DNA of 64,000 nt from Paenibacillus rigui (GTDB taxonomy: Bacteria; Bacillota; Bacilli; Paenibacillales; NBRC-103111): assembly GCF_002234615.1 (NCBI RefSeq), contig NZ_NMQW01000023.1, positions 248,001 to 312,000 on the forward strand, in the 5' to 3' direction. Both the position numbers and the translations under genes were made by a program. The stretch's first letter is position 1, and every line of letters starts with the position of its first letter. Under the pieces are notes generated by a model. The model had not been told where the DNA came from. It did not search any database and saw only the letters and a list, made by a program, of their open reading frames with translations. Below, in pieces: positions 45,149 to 53,445 of this stretch.

Positions 45149-45937
45149 ATGAGCGGTATCATCGAAGAGCAGCGGAGAAAGCCGGCTCGGATCGACCTGA
45201 ATTGTGATTTGGGAGAAAGCTATGGTCCTTACCGAATTGGGCAGGATGAAGCCCTGATGCCCTATATTTCCTCGGCTAATATTGCCTGCGGGTTTCACGC
45301 CGGCGATGCCGCGGTCATGCGGCGGACGGTTCGGCTTTGCCTCGAGCACGGTGTAGCCATCGGCGCACACCCGGGACTGCCGGATTTGGCGGGGTTTGGC
45401 CGGCGGGCGATGCAGATTTCCGCGGACGAAGCATATGAGATGGTGGTATACCAGATCGGAGCGTTGATTGGATTTGTAAAGTCGGAAGGGGGCGTCCTGC
45501 GGCATGTCAAGCCCCACGGGGCTTTGTACAATATGGCGGCAGTCCGGTTGGACTTGGCTGAGGCGATCGCAGAGGCCGTGTACAAGGTTGATCCGGAGCT
45601 GATCTTATACGGCTTGTCCGGCAGCCAGCTAACCCGGGCGGCAGCAAATCGTGGATTAAGGGCGGCTGAGGAGGTCTTCGCGGACCGAACCTATCGTTCC
45701 GACGGTACACTGACGCCAAGAACGGAGCCCGATGCCGTGTGGCACGATGCGGATTCCGCAGCTGCACAGGTGATTCAGATGGTGAGCGTCGGCCAAGTGA
45801 GAACGAGAGAGGGCGGTATGATCGGTGTGAAGGCGGATACGGTCTGTATCCACGGTGACGGACCGCATGCGGTTGCTTTTGCTGAGACGATCCGCCGTCG
45901 GCTGGAGGGTGCGGGAGTCAGGGTGAGCGCACCCTGA
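45149..45937 (+). CDS. pxpA: 5-oxoprolinase subunit PxpA (LamB/YcsF family)
   Basis: About 262 residues with the family signatures [45 protein letters not shown] and [10 protein letters not shown]. With PxpB and PxpC it makes the ATP-dependent 5-oxoprolinase. It is in the same direction as pxpBC but 1 kb away, beyond the tiny transcription units and the helix-turn-helix gene. ATG 45149 with a GGGGGGAAG SD is preferred to ATG 45134. Confidence 0.92.
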   Translation: MSGIIEEQRRKPARIDLNCDLGESYGPYRIGQDEALMPYISSANIACGFHAGDAAVMRRTVRLCLEHGVAIGAHPGLPDLAGFGRRAMQISADEAYEMVVYQIGALIGFVKSEGGVLRHVKPHGALYNMAAVRLDLAEAIAEAVYKVDPELILYGLSGSQLTRAAANRGLRAAEEVFADRTYRSDGTLTPRTEPDAVWHDADSAAAQVIQMVSVGQVRTREGGMIGVKADTVCIHGDGPHAVAFAETIRRRLEGAGVRVSAP

Positions 45938-45959
45938 CGGGTCGTGCGGCGGACCGTCC

Positions 45960-46721
45960 TTAAATCAGCTTCAAACCGCTGATAAGTATGATCGCCGCCA
46001 TGAGTGTTCTTAACGGTTTGGCGGGCAGTTTGGCGGATAAGCCGCTGCCGAGGAGGACGCCGGGGATTGAGCCCAGCAACAGGTTGAACGCCAGGCCGTA
46101 ATCGATATTTCCGAATCCGGCATGCATGATGCCTGCGGCCGATACCAGAAGAAAGGCATGGGCGATATCCGTGCCGACCAATTCCGCAGCCGTCATCCGG
46201 AAGAAAAACATCATCGCAATCGCAAAGAGTGAACCGGAGCCAATCGAAGTCATCCCGACGATAAAGCCGAGAGCTGCACCGATCCCGATGGTCAGCCAGA
46301 TCTTTTGCTCCAGCGGTTTATTTTGCAAGCGGCTGCCTTCCATACGGCCGAACCACTGCTTTGCGACGCTTAGGATGGCAACAACAATAAGTACGATACC
46401 CAAGGTATGCTTTATAATGGTCTCTTGAATCGCGTGAAGCGGCGGATACAGCTCCAATAACAAGATAGCCAGGATTGCACTCGGCACGCTGCCGATAGCC
46501 AAATACAGCACCAGCTTAAACTGAATGGTCCGTTGACGGTAATGCTGAATGCTGCCGAACAGCTTTGTAATCGAGTTGTAAAATAAATCGGTAGCGACGG
46601 CTACCGTTGGTTGTATGCCCACTAAGACTAAGATCGGTGTCAGTAAAGCGGCTCCTCCGACCCCTGTTAAACCTACGAGAAGGCCAACAAAAAGCCCCAT
46701 AAGTGCAATTGTCCAATCCAT
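45960..46721 (-). CDS. Sulfite exporter TauE/SafE family permease
   Basis: About 253 residues and seven to eight helices. The N-terminal GLLVGLTGVGGAALLTPIL and the internal repeat GFIVGMTSIGSGSLFAIAM are the paired glycine-rich motifs of TauE/SafE proteins, putative exporters of sulfur-containing anions. ATG 46721 with GGTGGA upstream is taken over 46739. It converges on pxpA with a 22-base gap and has a clear promoter at 46767. Confidence 0.88.
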   Translation of the reverse strand: MDWTIALMGLFVGLLVGLTGVGGAALLTPILVLVGIQPTVAVATDLFYNSITKLFGSIQHYRQRTIQFKLVLYLAIGSVPSAILAILLLELYPPLHAIQETIIKHTLGIVLIVVAILSVAKQWFGRMEGSRLQNKPLEQKIWLTIGIGAALGFIVGMTSIGSGSLFAIAMMFFFRMTAAELVGTDIAHAFLLVSAAGIMHAGFGNIDYGLAFNLLLGSIPGVLLGSGLSAKLPAKPLRTLMAAIILISGLKLI

Positions 46722-46766
46722 ATGATCCACCCCATGCATTTGAATGCTCTGAATAGTTATGTGCTT

Positions 46767-46795
46767 ATTATAAATCCTACTAAGATTATCGGCAA
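46767..46795 (-). promoter_or_regulatory. SigA-type promoter of the TauE gene
   Basis: On the minus strand TTGCCG, 17-base spacer, TATAAT, about 45 bases before the start codon. The remaining sequence to 46890 is AT-rich with no gene. Confidence 0.55.
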
Positions 46796-46890
46796 TATGA
46801 GATTTGAAAAATATATAAATTTTTTTGATTCAAAATCACTGATTTTACTATATGAGGGCGGGTGCCCTTAGGTGAGTCCGCCTGCACATG

Positions 46891-46925
46891 AAAAAAACGC
46901 CGGCTCCCTATTTGGAAGCGGCGTT
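46891..46925 (-). terminator. Intrinsic terminator after the 46-residue gene
   Basis: On the minus strand ACGCCGCTTCC pairs with GGAGCCGGCGT (one bulge), followed by TTTTTT. Confidence 0.8.
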
Positions 46926-46959
46926 CGATGTGGCATTGCAGGATTTCGGTTAACCGGTA

Positions 46960-47100
46960 TTATTCCTCCGGCTGTCCGGAAGCTTTGCGAAGCTCGTTCG
47001 CCAACCGGTGAAATTCGGCTTGGGCTTCTGGGGAATCGGTACAGCTGTAGGCTGCCGACAAAAAAGCAATGATTTTATTGGCGTCTTCCGCACTCAGCAT
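46960..47100 (-). CDS. Small conserved-looking 46-residue protein
   Basis: ATG 47100 is preceded by GGAGGAGTTGATCCT, and the frame of 46 codons (start MLSAEDANKIIAFLSAAY, end KASGQPEE) is closed by a stop and a good terminator. Helical, soluble, acidic; possibly two helices. With SD, ORF and terminator all present it is very likely a real gene. No family recognised. Confidence 0.65.
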   Translation of the reverse strand: MLSAEDANKIIAFLSAAYSCTDSPEAQAEFHRLANELRKASGQPEE

Positions 47101-47265
47101 AGGATCAACTCCTCCTTTCCGAAACCGGTGCTGCAGGAATGGATATTGTAGATTATGCGCAGAAAATAAGATTGGCTACGGACACATCTTCGTCGGCTCA
47201 TGTTCTGTTTTTGCGGCCTGTGCTATCCTTAGCCTAAGGGAGTTATTTTTAACAGGAGGCTTGTT

Positions 47266-47649
47266 ATGATTTGGGTGTTTGTTTATGGAACGCTGCTTGT
47301 GGGAGAAATGAATCATCAGGTTGCTGAACCTTATGTAATGAAAGTGGAGGGCGGCAAGGTTCGGGGCAGGCTGGTGGATTATGGACCGTATCCTGCATTG
47401 GTGCCGACAGTCGAGGATGAATGGGTAAGAGGGGAATGGCTTTTGGTGACGGAGCCGGGACTTGAGCAAATGGACATGCTTGAGGAATATTACGGGCCTG
47501 AAGGCTGTAATGATTATGAGCGGGTTTGGATCCGCGATGCCGAGCGGCAGGAGCGGGAGGGCTGGGTATACATATGGACGGATGCGCGTGGCTGCTCCCC
47601 CATTCCCGGTGGCTGCTGGCGTACTTACCTGAGAAATAAAAAAGCTTAA
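47266..47649 (+). CDS. Gamma-glutamylcyclotransferase-like protein (GGCT/AIG2 family)
   Basis: 127 residues beginning WVFVYGTLLVGEMNH, where YGTL is the substrate-binding loop of the family; MLEEYYGPEGCNDYERV and the catalytic glutamate region (DMLEEYYG) follow. Family members release 5-oxoproline from gamma-glutamyl amines, which would feed the pxpABC enzymes 1.3-5 kb away (inference). AGGAGG is nine bases before the ATG. Confidence 0.85.
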   Translation: MIWVFVYGTLLVGEMNHQVAEPYVMKVEGGKVRGRLVDYGPYPALVPTVEDEWVRGEWLLVTEPGLEQMDMLEEYYGPEGCNDYERVWIRDAERQEREGWVYIWTDARGCSPIPGGCWRTYLRNKKA

Positions 47650-47670
47650 GCGAACATCGTTCGCTTAAGC
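47644..47670. terminator. Bidirectional terminator shared by convergent genes
   Basis: GCTTAAGCGAAC, loop ATC, GTTCGCTTAAGC: a perfect 12-bp stem. The stop codons of both convergent genes (47649 and 47665) lie inside the two arms; minus-strand reading gives TTTTTT after the stem. Confidence 0.8.
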
Positions 47671-48081
47671 CCTTCTTGGCATCTGCCTCTGCCATTCATC
47701 ACGTTCGGATTTTTTGATGATTTCAGTCATCCGCATCACGACCGAGGCGGTTTCCTCTTCCCCGAAAAGCTGCTGCAGCTGTGAAAAGCAGACATTATCA
47801 TGGAGCAATTTCCGCGTGACGGATGCGTCCCGGTACCATGCCTCGGTAATAGCGAAGTGGCCTTCCTTCTTGAGCCATACCTCATGGTAATAATTCTCTT
47901 CCGCGTTTTGTACTTTAAGAGACATGTAACAGGCGGACATGGGAATTCGCGGATCGGAAATTCGCTGGTTCACTACGGAACCGGAGGCTACCGGTTGGCC
48001 GAATACAACGCACTTCGACACTCGTTTAAATAAGATCTCGAAATTTTCCACTGCAAGCCACATCCTGAAAGTTATTTTCAA
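47665..48081 (-). CDS. Hypothetical protein
   Basis: 138 residues, soluble, no recognised motif; start MKITFRMWLAVENFEILF and end KKSERDEWQRQMPRRA. ATG codons for residues 1 and 7 are both possible; no strong SD precedes either. It converges on the GGCT-like gene and shares its terminator. Amphipathic helices at the C-terminus are likely. I cannot assign a function. Confidence 0.6.
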   Translation of the reverse strand: MKITFRMWLAVENFEILFKRVSKCVVFGQPVASGSVVNQRISDPRIPMSACYMSLKVQNAEENYYHEVWLKKEGHFAITEAWYRDASVTRKLLHDNVCFSQLQQLFGEEETASVVMRMTEIIKKSERDEWQRQMPRRA

Positions 48082-48244
48082 TAGTCATAAGGGTCCATTT
48101 TATATAAAATTTACCTAAAATATCGTCGTTTCTATTATTTTACCATAGTTCTAAAGTATTATAAATACATGATTTTGAACCGATAAAATTGAAAGAGTGA
48201 TATAATAGAGCAAACTTATTTGGACTACAAGGAGACATCCGGGG

Positions 48245-48625
48245 ATGGCGAACTATCGTATTTTATTGGCTGATGATGAATCAACGCTGCGCTTTCTGTT
48301 AACAGAAACGTTAGCTATCGAAGGATATGACATTACGGAAGCGGAAGACGGTAAGGAGGCGCTGGAGCTGATTCAGACGCAATCCTATGACTTGATCATC
48401 CTGGATTATATGATGCCTGAGCACACCGGTGTGGAGGTATGCGAATGGCTGCGCAATCAGCCCAATCCGAACCAGCATAAGCCTGTCATTTTACTTACGG
48501 CCAAGGCCTTGGAGAAAGATAGAGAGCGTGCCAGAGCAGCAGGGGTGACCACGTATATTGTCAAGCCGTTCAGTCCGCTGCAGCTTATGGATACCGTGGA
48601 ACAGCTAATCCAACAATCGAATTAA
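48245..48625 (+). CDS. Single-domain response regulator (CheY-like)
   Basis: 126 residues, a lone receiver: acidic pocket ADDE (10-13), phospho-acceptor Asp54 in LIILDYMMPEH, and KPFSP near residue 110. No output domain. AAGGAG lies ten bases before ATG 48245. It is followed 31 bases later by an HPt/receiver/GGDEF protein in the same direction, so the two are probably a phosphorelay with the HPt domain as partner (inference). A TATAAT lies at about 48202. Confidence 0.9.
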   Translation: MANYRILLADDESTLRFLLTETLAIEGYDITEAEDGKEALELIQTQSYDLIILDYMMPEHTGVEVCEWLRNQPNPNQHKPVILLTAKALEKDRERARAAGVTTYIVKPFSPLQLMDTVEQLIQQSN

Positions 48626-48656
48626 CTCATTATTTGACCCGACTGGAAGTGAGTGT

Positions 48657-50396
48657 GTGTTGCGGCAGTCATCGGAAGATGAAAGGATCAGGAAAGAAGC
48701 GAGGCTGATGAAAGAAGGCCGTAAGCGGTTTGTGGCCGAGCTTCGCAAGCAGCTTAGGGAGCTGCAGGATTTATGTCAACTAAATCCGGCCGAGTCTTTC
48801 ATAGGCTTGGATGAGATGAACCGAATTTATAGAATCGTACATACGATAAAAGGCAGCGCTCCTATGTTCGGCTTTGTCCGAATCGGGTCGGTTGCCGAGA
48901 AGCTCGTTCATCAATGGGAGTGGATTCAAGAAAGCGAAGCATTGGCGCTTCCGGCCGCCTCTGTTATTCAGCGATACCAGGCAAGTGTGCTGAACGGAGA
49001 TGGACTGCGCCGGCAGCTGTCGATGGAGCTTGATGTTTATTCGCACGAGCTGGAGCTGGATGAAGAGCAAGAGCACCGCAGCAAGACTTCAGGCTATTCT
49101 TCCAGCAGTCGGCTGCTGGTTATCGACGACGATGATGTGCTTCGGTCTTATTTGGTAAGGCGGCTGAGGCTGGAAGGCTATGAGGTCGACGATACCTCTA
49201 CCGTTGAAGGAGCCCAAAGGCTGCTTCGGGAGCACTCGTATGAACTGATTACACTGGATTTGATGATGCATCCTCAATCCGGTTATGCTTTATTTGAATT
49301 TGTAAAAGAGGACCCGACCCTGAAATGGGTACCGTTGGTTGTTTTATCCGGCCGGGACGATCTTCATGATAAAATACGATGCTTTTATTTGGGAGCCGAC
49401 GACTATGTAACGAAGCCTTTTGAATATGAAGAATTAAGTGCGCGGATTTACAGCTTGCTGAAGCGGACCAAAAATTTTGAACAAATGGCATTTCGCGATC
49501 CCCTCACCGGGGTATATAACCGCCGATTTTTCGACCATCAAATCCAGGTGGAGCTGAAGCGGGTAAGCCGCTATCCTGCATCGATTTCTATGGTGTTTAT
49601 CGATATTGACCGGTTTAAATGTATTAATGATAAGCACGGACACCATGTGGGGGATATTGTTCTGCAGGGCATGGCTCATATGCTGCAAAAGCATTTGCGG
49701 GCAACCGACCTGCTGGCCCGTTTTGGCGGCGAGGAGTTTGTTGTTGTTCTCCCAGGTACGTCCGCCGTGGATGCAAAAAAAGCGATCCATGCCATTCTTC
49801 AGCAGGCACACAAGGAGCCTGTGGCCCAGTATGAGGGACAAGCTTATTATATTACTTTCTCCGCGGGCGTGTGTGAATGGTCGGAGGGAATGGAGCTCGA
49901 GGATTGGATCAAACGGGCGGACGGCGCTATGTATACGGCAAAGCAGAGCGGGCGAAACCAGGTGCTTCTATATGAAGAAGGGATGACGACAACGATTCTT
50001 GCGTCTCCTGAATCCGGACTTCAACGCAAGAAAGTGCTGATTGCCGACGATGATCGTATTTTGCGTTCGATTCTGATCTCCAAGCTTCAGCATCTGCCTA
50101 TCGATTTTGTCGAAGCCGCAGACGGGCTGGAAGCGCTGGATAAAATGACACAGCAGTTTTTCCATTTATGTATATTGGATGGGGTGATGCCTCGCCTGGA
50201 CGGCATTGAAGTGCTGGAAAAGCTCGGAGCGCGAACGAACCGGGCAGAGGGGCTGCAGGTGCTTCTGCTGTCCGGCCGAAGCAGGGAAGAGGATGTGTCC
50301 CGTGCCTTAGAGCTGGGGATCGAAGCTTATATGCACAAGCCGTTCTCTATGGTCGAGCTGGAAGTGAAAGTAAAGCAGCTGTTGAAACTGGTATAA
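48657..50396 (+). CDS. HPt-receiver-GGDEF-receiver protein (diguanylate cyclase)
   Basis: About 579 residues. HPt domain with HTIKGSA (His62); receiver 1 with VIDDDD and Asp201; GGDEF domain (about 275-435) with the active motif GGEEF (357-361) and an inhibitory I-site RATD (348-351) five residues ahead; receiver 2 with IADDDR and Asp508, KPFSM near the end. It should make c-di-GMP under phosphorelay control. GTG start at 48657 with GGAAGTGAG upstream. Downstream of the single receiver protein; terminator at 50456. Confidence 0.9.
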   Translation: MLRQSSEDERIRKEARLMKEGRKRFVAELRKQLRELQDLCQLNPAESFIGLDEMNRIYRIVHTIKGSAPMFGFVRIGSVAEKLVHQWEWIQESEALALPAASVIQRYQASVLNGDGLRRQLSMELDVYSHELELDEEQEHRSKTSGYSSSSRLLVIDDDDVLRSYLVRRLRLEGYEVDDTSTVEGAQRLLREHSYELITLDLMMHPQSGYALFEFVKEDPTLKWVPLVVLSGRDDLHDKIRCFYLGADDYVTKPFEYEELSARIYSLLKRTKNFEQMAFRDPLTGVYNRRFFDHQIQVELKRVSRYPASISMVFIDIDRFKCINDKHGHHVGDIVLQGMAHMLQKHLRATDLLARFGGEEFVVVLPGTSAVDAKKAIHAILQQAHKEPVAQYEGQAYYITFSAGVCEWSEGMELEDWIKRADGAMYTAKQSGRNQVLLYEEGMTTTILASPESGLQRKKVLIADDDRILRSILISKLQHLPIDFVEAADGLEALDKMTQQFFHLCILDGVMPRLDGIEVLEKLGARTNRAEGLQVLLLSGRSREEDVSRALELGIEAYMHKPFSMVELEVKVKQLLKLV

Positions 50397-50455
50397 GCTG
50401 AACCTGAGTCAGATGCTGTATATTTATGCTCGCTGCTGTATGGGCGGATCAAACG

Positions 50456-50506
50456 AAGCCTCCTGGCCCCACACGAAACTGTGGCGGTTGTGGAGGCTTG
50501 TTTTTT
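50456..50506 (+). terminator. Intrinsic terminator after the GGDEF gene
   Basis: AAGCCTCC/GGAGGCTT arms with an inner CCACA/TGTGG hairpin, then TTTTTT. Confidence 0.8.
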
Positions 50507-50560
50507 GGGAGAACAGGCTTAAGGTGGAGGATTATTCTTTCTCGATCAGCAGCGCCCGTC

Positions 50561-51487
50561 CTAAGTTGCGAGATGAAGCAGCCTATCGAATCGCGCTGCG
50601 GCATGCAGGCTGTTCTCCATACCTCCGGTCTGGCTCTCGATGCACCACCAGGCCGACAGTATTGCATGGCAGTAGCCCCAGGCGTATACTCTCCGTGGGT
50701 TCAGATTCAGCTCCTGTGCAAACAGCTCTGCTCTTCGCTGAATGATGAGGTCCCGATGCTGCTCCGCCTCCGGCAAATGATTCATGAGAAAGGAGATGAC
50801 CTCATATTCAGCCTCTCCAATGACACCCTTCGGGTCAATGGCCAGCCAAGGCTCCCGCGCCGCGGACAGAATGTTTTCATGGTGGAGATCGCCGTGCAGC
50901 AGCTGTAATGTGGAGACGGAGGACAGCAGCTCCTGGTACCTTGCTTCGGCTTTAGCAACCATGTCCTCAGGCATAGGACCGGTCCCACCGTTGAAATGGA
51001 GGCGCAGCTTCTTAAGGCCTTGAGCCCAATCGGCTACCGATGGGAAGACGGAGCTGGCAGGAGCCGGTGTTTTCAAACGGCGCATGACCTGGGCGGCGAT
51101 CCGGGTCGCTTCTTCGTCATCCTGAATGGACTTCAAGGTTTTACCGGGCTGCAGCTTTTCGATTAACAGGATGCCGCGACCGAGGTCTGCATCGAGCCAT
51201 TGGACCATACCTCGACCTTGATACAGGCGCAAAGCGGACAGCTCTGTCACACTTTCTTTGGATGGGACACTGAGCTTTAACACAGCCTCCCGGCCATCCT
51301 CGAATCTGACGGGGGCAACGAAATTGAAGGAGAGGGGATAAGGACTTGGCGGTGCTTGCACCTGTAAAGACCATTTCTGCTCGCAGTGCGCAAGCAATTC
51401 GTCGAATTCGCGCAGCCACTGCTCTCCTTTTTGTCCATGAACGCCTAGGATGGTTTGAACAAGCTTTTCGGGCAGCGGGTAAGGCAA
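50561..51487 (-). CDS. Aminoglycoside/hydroxyurea phosphotransferase-like kinase
   Basis: 308 residues with the kinase-like fold of APH(6)/hydroxyurea kinases: AVLKLSVPSKESVTELSALR (ATP-binding Lys region), catalytic loop LLHGDLHHENIL and the metal-binding IDPKGVIGE. Such enzymes inactivate streptomycin or hydroxyurea by phosphorylation; chromosomal copies in bacilli often have unknown substrates. TTG start at 51487 with GGAGG seven bases upstream. Interesting neighbour: hydroxyurea is an inhibitor of the ribonucleotide reductase encoded just upstream, though a functional link is speculation. Confidence 0.8.
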   Translation of the reverse strand: MPYPLPEKLVQTILGVHGQKGEQWLREFDELLAHCEQKWSLQVQAPPSPYPLSFNFVAPVRFEDGREAVLKLSVPSKESVTELSALRLYQGRGMVQWLDADLGRGILLIEKLQPGKTLKSIQDDEEATRIAAQVMRRLKTPAPASSVFPSVADWAQGLKKLRLHFNGGTGPMPEDMVAKAEARYQELLSSVSTLQLLHGDLHHENILSAAREPWLAIDPKGVIGEAEYEVISFLMNHLPEAEQHRDLIIQRRAELFAQELNLNPRRVYAWGYCHAILSAWWCIESQTGGMENSLHAAARFDRLLHLAT

Positions 51488-51634
51488 AGGGGTTCCTCCT
51501 CTGCAAGAATAGTAAAGTCTTCCATTTTACGATAGCACACAAGGCTTTTGTGCAGCAATGTGCGGAACACGAGGTTGATGCAAGAAATGCCATGCGTAAT
51601 GAATAACTTCATTAAGGGGGCAATCCTGTAAGGT

Positions 51635-51672
51635 GAAAAAAAGACACAGCCTGTCGATGACAGTGCCGTGCC
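51635..51672 (-). terminator. Intrinsic terminator downstream of nrdB
   Basis: On the minus strand an outer 8-bp helix (one bulged A, two G-U) continues an inner CTGTC/GACAG helix with loop ATC, followed by TTTTTTT. It is 88 bases past the nrdB stop. The rest of 51488-51759 holds no gene I can support. Confidence 0.75.
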
Positions 51673-51759
51673 TTTGTATACTATAAAGATCATCGGGTGC
51701 TTCTGGAGCCTGCGGATTGCCGTTGAATTGCAGCCGACTGTCGGCTTGCGGCCTTCAGC

Positions 51760-52800
51760 TTATAGATCGTCCCAGTTGAGGCTGGAGGATTTGCTGTAGT
51801 TCGTTACTTTTTGCTCGAAAAAGTCTGTTTTCATGGTGTTCATGTTGCTGAAGCTTTCTACCCACTTCATCGGGTGCTCCGTGATTTCGGGGAACAGAAT
51901 TTCCAGACCGAGGTTTCTCAAACGTTCATTGGACAAGTACTTAATGTATTGATCGATGATCACATTGCTTAGTCCGCTGATGTTATTGTTCGTAATGTAT
52001 TGACCCCACTCGATTTCATGCTGAACCGCCGTGTTCATCATTTGACGAAGCTCTTCGACGAGCTCGTCGGTGAATACATCAGGGTTCTCTTTGCGGATTT
52101 CACGGAAAATATTTTGGAACAGCGCCAAGTGTGTCAGCTCGTCGCGCTGGATATATTTAATTTCGGAAACGGTTCCGAGCATTTTTCCTTGACGTCCGAG
52201 GGCGTAGAAGAAGCTGAAGCCGCTGTAGAAGTACAAGCCTTCCAGGATATAGTTCGCCATGATAGTCTTCATCAGGTTCTTCGTGGAAGGATCCTCGATA
52301 AATTTCTCATACAAGTCGGTAATGAACCGGTTGCGGCGGAGCAAATGCTTGTCTTCCCGCCACTGGTTATAGATATCGTCGCGGGCCTCGGCCGAAACGA
52401 CGCTGTCCAGGATGTACGAGTAGCTTTGGCTATGCACGGCTTCCTGGAACGTTTGTACCGTTAGGCACAAGTTGACCTCAGGAGCAGTAATATATTCGTT
52501 GATGTTGGGCAGGTTCGCCGTTTGCAGCGAGTCCAGGAAAATGAGGAAGCTAATAATTTTATCATAGCTTTGGCGCTCTTCCGGCGATAAAAACTTGTAG
52601 TCCTTTGCATCCTGGGCCAATGGAATTTCCTCAGGAATCCAGAAGTTGTTCATCATCGTGCGGTACATTTTGGTGGCCCAGTCATATTTGACGTTATTGA
52701 GCTCAATCAGATTCGTCGTATTACCGCCGATCATGCGCCGTTTGCCCCAGTCGCGGTCTCCGTGCTCGTTGAATAGTTTCTTTTTACTAAGTTGATCCAA
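51760..52800 (-). CDS. nrdB: Class Ia ribonucleotide reductase beta subunit
   Basis: 346 residues. Di-iron ligands are in place: Asp90 (IFLDSLQ), Glu120 and His123 (FQEAVHSQSY), Glu187 (ILEGLYF), Glu221 and His224 (RDELTHLALF), with Tyr127 as the radical tyrosine. It supplies the radical for deoxyribonucleotide synthesis by NrdA. TTG start at 52800; the SD AGGGGG is at the very edge of the GC-rich repeat block that separates it from nrdA. The tail is SLNWDDL. Confidence 0.93.
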   Translation of the reverse strand: MDQLSKKKLFNEHGDRDWGKRRMIGGNTTNLIELNNVKYDWATKMYRTMMNNFWIPEEIPLAQDAKDYKFLSPEERQSYDKIISFLIFLDSLQTANLPNINEYITAPEVNLCLTVQTFQEAVHSQSYSYILDSVVSAEARDDIYNQWREDKHLLRRNRFITDLYEKFIEDPSTKNLMKTIMANYILEGLYFYSGFSFFYALGRQGKMLGTVSEIKYIQRDELTHLALFQNIFREIRKENPDVFTDELVEELRQMMNTAVQHEIEWGQYITNNNISGLSNVIIDQYIKYLSNERLRNLGLEILFPEITEHPMKWVESFSNMNTMKTDFFEQKVTNYSKSSSLNWDDL

Positions 52801-53138
52801 GTGTGGCTACCCCCTAAATCCCCCAAGGGGGACCCCAAGGGGCGCTGCCCCCTGGACCCCCTGTTCGGGAGAGTTACTTTGTATTGGTTGGGAACGCGTC
52901 TGTGAGCCTAAACGGCGGCTATTCAGCCGCGTTTAGGCTCACACGCTTCACGGTGGTGCGATGGTTCGTTGGGTGGTGCATGGGTGCTTATGCTCGTTTA
53001 CGTGCGCCGCTGTTCCTTGCTGACGCCCGGAACAGCGGCTTACACGCTCTACGTTGTGCAGGTGATGCTGTGGGCAGAGCGGAGGCAGAGCGCTTCGCTG
53101 CTGCCGGGACGCGGCACAAGAGCCGTGCCGCGGGATGG

Positions 53139-53190
53139 CCAAGATCAAGGGCCAGATCAAGAGCCAGATCAAGAGCCAGATCAAGAGCAG
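53139..53190. repeat. 12-bp tandem repeat in the nrdA-nrdB spacer
   Basis: Unit CCAGATCAAGAG, three exact copies from 53152 plus diverged copies on both sides. Adjacent, without spacers, so not a CRISPR. Confidence 0.8.
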
Positions 53191-53259
53191 GGCAGATCGC
53201 TTCGCTGCTGCCATGGTGAACAGCTGCCTGTTCACCGAACTTCTTTCTACCCCCAGGCA

Positions 53260-53433
53260 GGAGTCAGTTGGACAACGGGTGGAAAGTAGCGTGAAAATGT
53301 ATTCATGTCAGGTATGAAGGGAAAAGGGAGCGGAGGGAAAGTTCACGGTGGAGTACCCTTCCCTTTTCCGGAATACCGTCTCTCATGATTACATTTTCAC
53401 TCACAATTCTTTCCCTGTCATCAGACTGACTCC
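53260..53433. repeat. 174-bp foldback element after nrdA
   Basis: Nested inverted segments in matching order: GGAGTCAGT/ACTGACTCC at the ends, then GGAAAG/CTTTCC, GTGAAAATGTA with TACATTTTCAC, CATG/CATG, and GGGAAAAGGGA with TCCCTTTTCC. The centre is about 30 nt. It would form a long interrupted stem in the nrdAB mRNA or mark a miniature mobile element. Confidence 0.7.
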
Positions 53434-53445
53434 TATTATACCCAT

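Larger units (their letters stand above)
52801..53445 (-). repeat. nrdA-nrdB spacer built of hairpins and tandem repeats
   Basis: No credible gene. From the nrdB side: CCCCC/GGGGG palindromes (52820-52852); hairpin 52902-52942 with 18-19-nt arms; hairpin 53006-53039 (GCCGCTGTTCC, 11 bp); hairpin 53110-53132 (CGCGGCAC, 8 bp); a 12-bp direct repeat (CCAGATCAAGAG) in about four copies at 53139-53190; a repeated CGCTTCGCTGCTGCC at about 53087 and 53198; hairpin 53215-53236 (GGTGAACAG, 9 bp); and a 174-bp foldback 53260-53433 ending just past the nrdA stop. The open frame over the tandem repeat is its by-product. Confidence 0.8.

Noticed and set aside
53139-53190. CRISPR array
   Set aside because: Direct repeats are contiguous 12-mers with no unique spacers and no cas genes.
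53135-53317. ORF over the 12-bp tandem repeat (KSQI repeats)
   Set aside because: The 12-bp unit is a multiple of three, so it gives an open frame by chance; no SD and the rest falls into hairpins.
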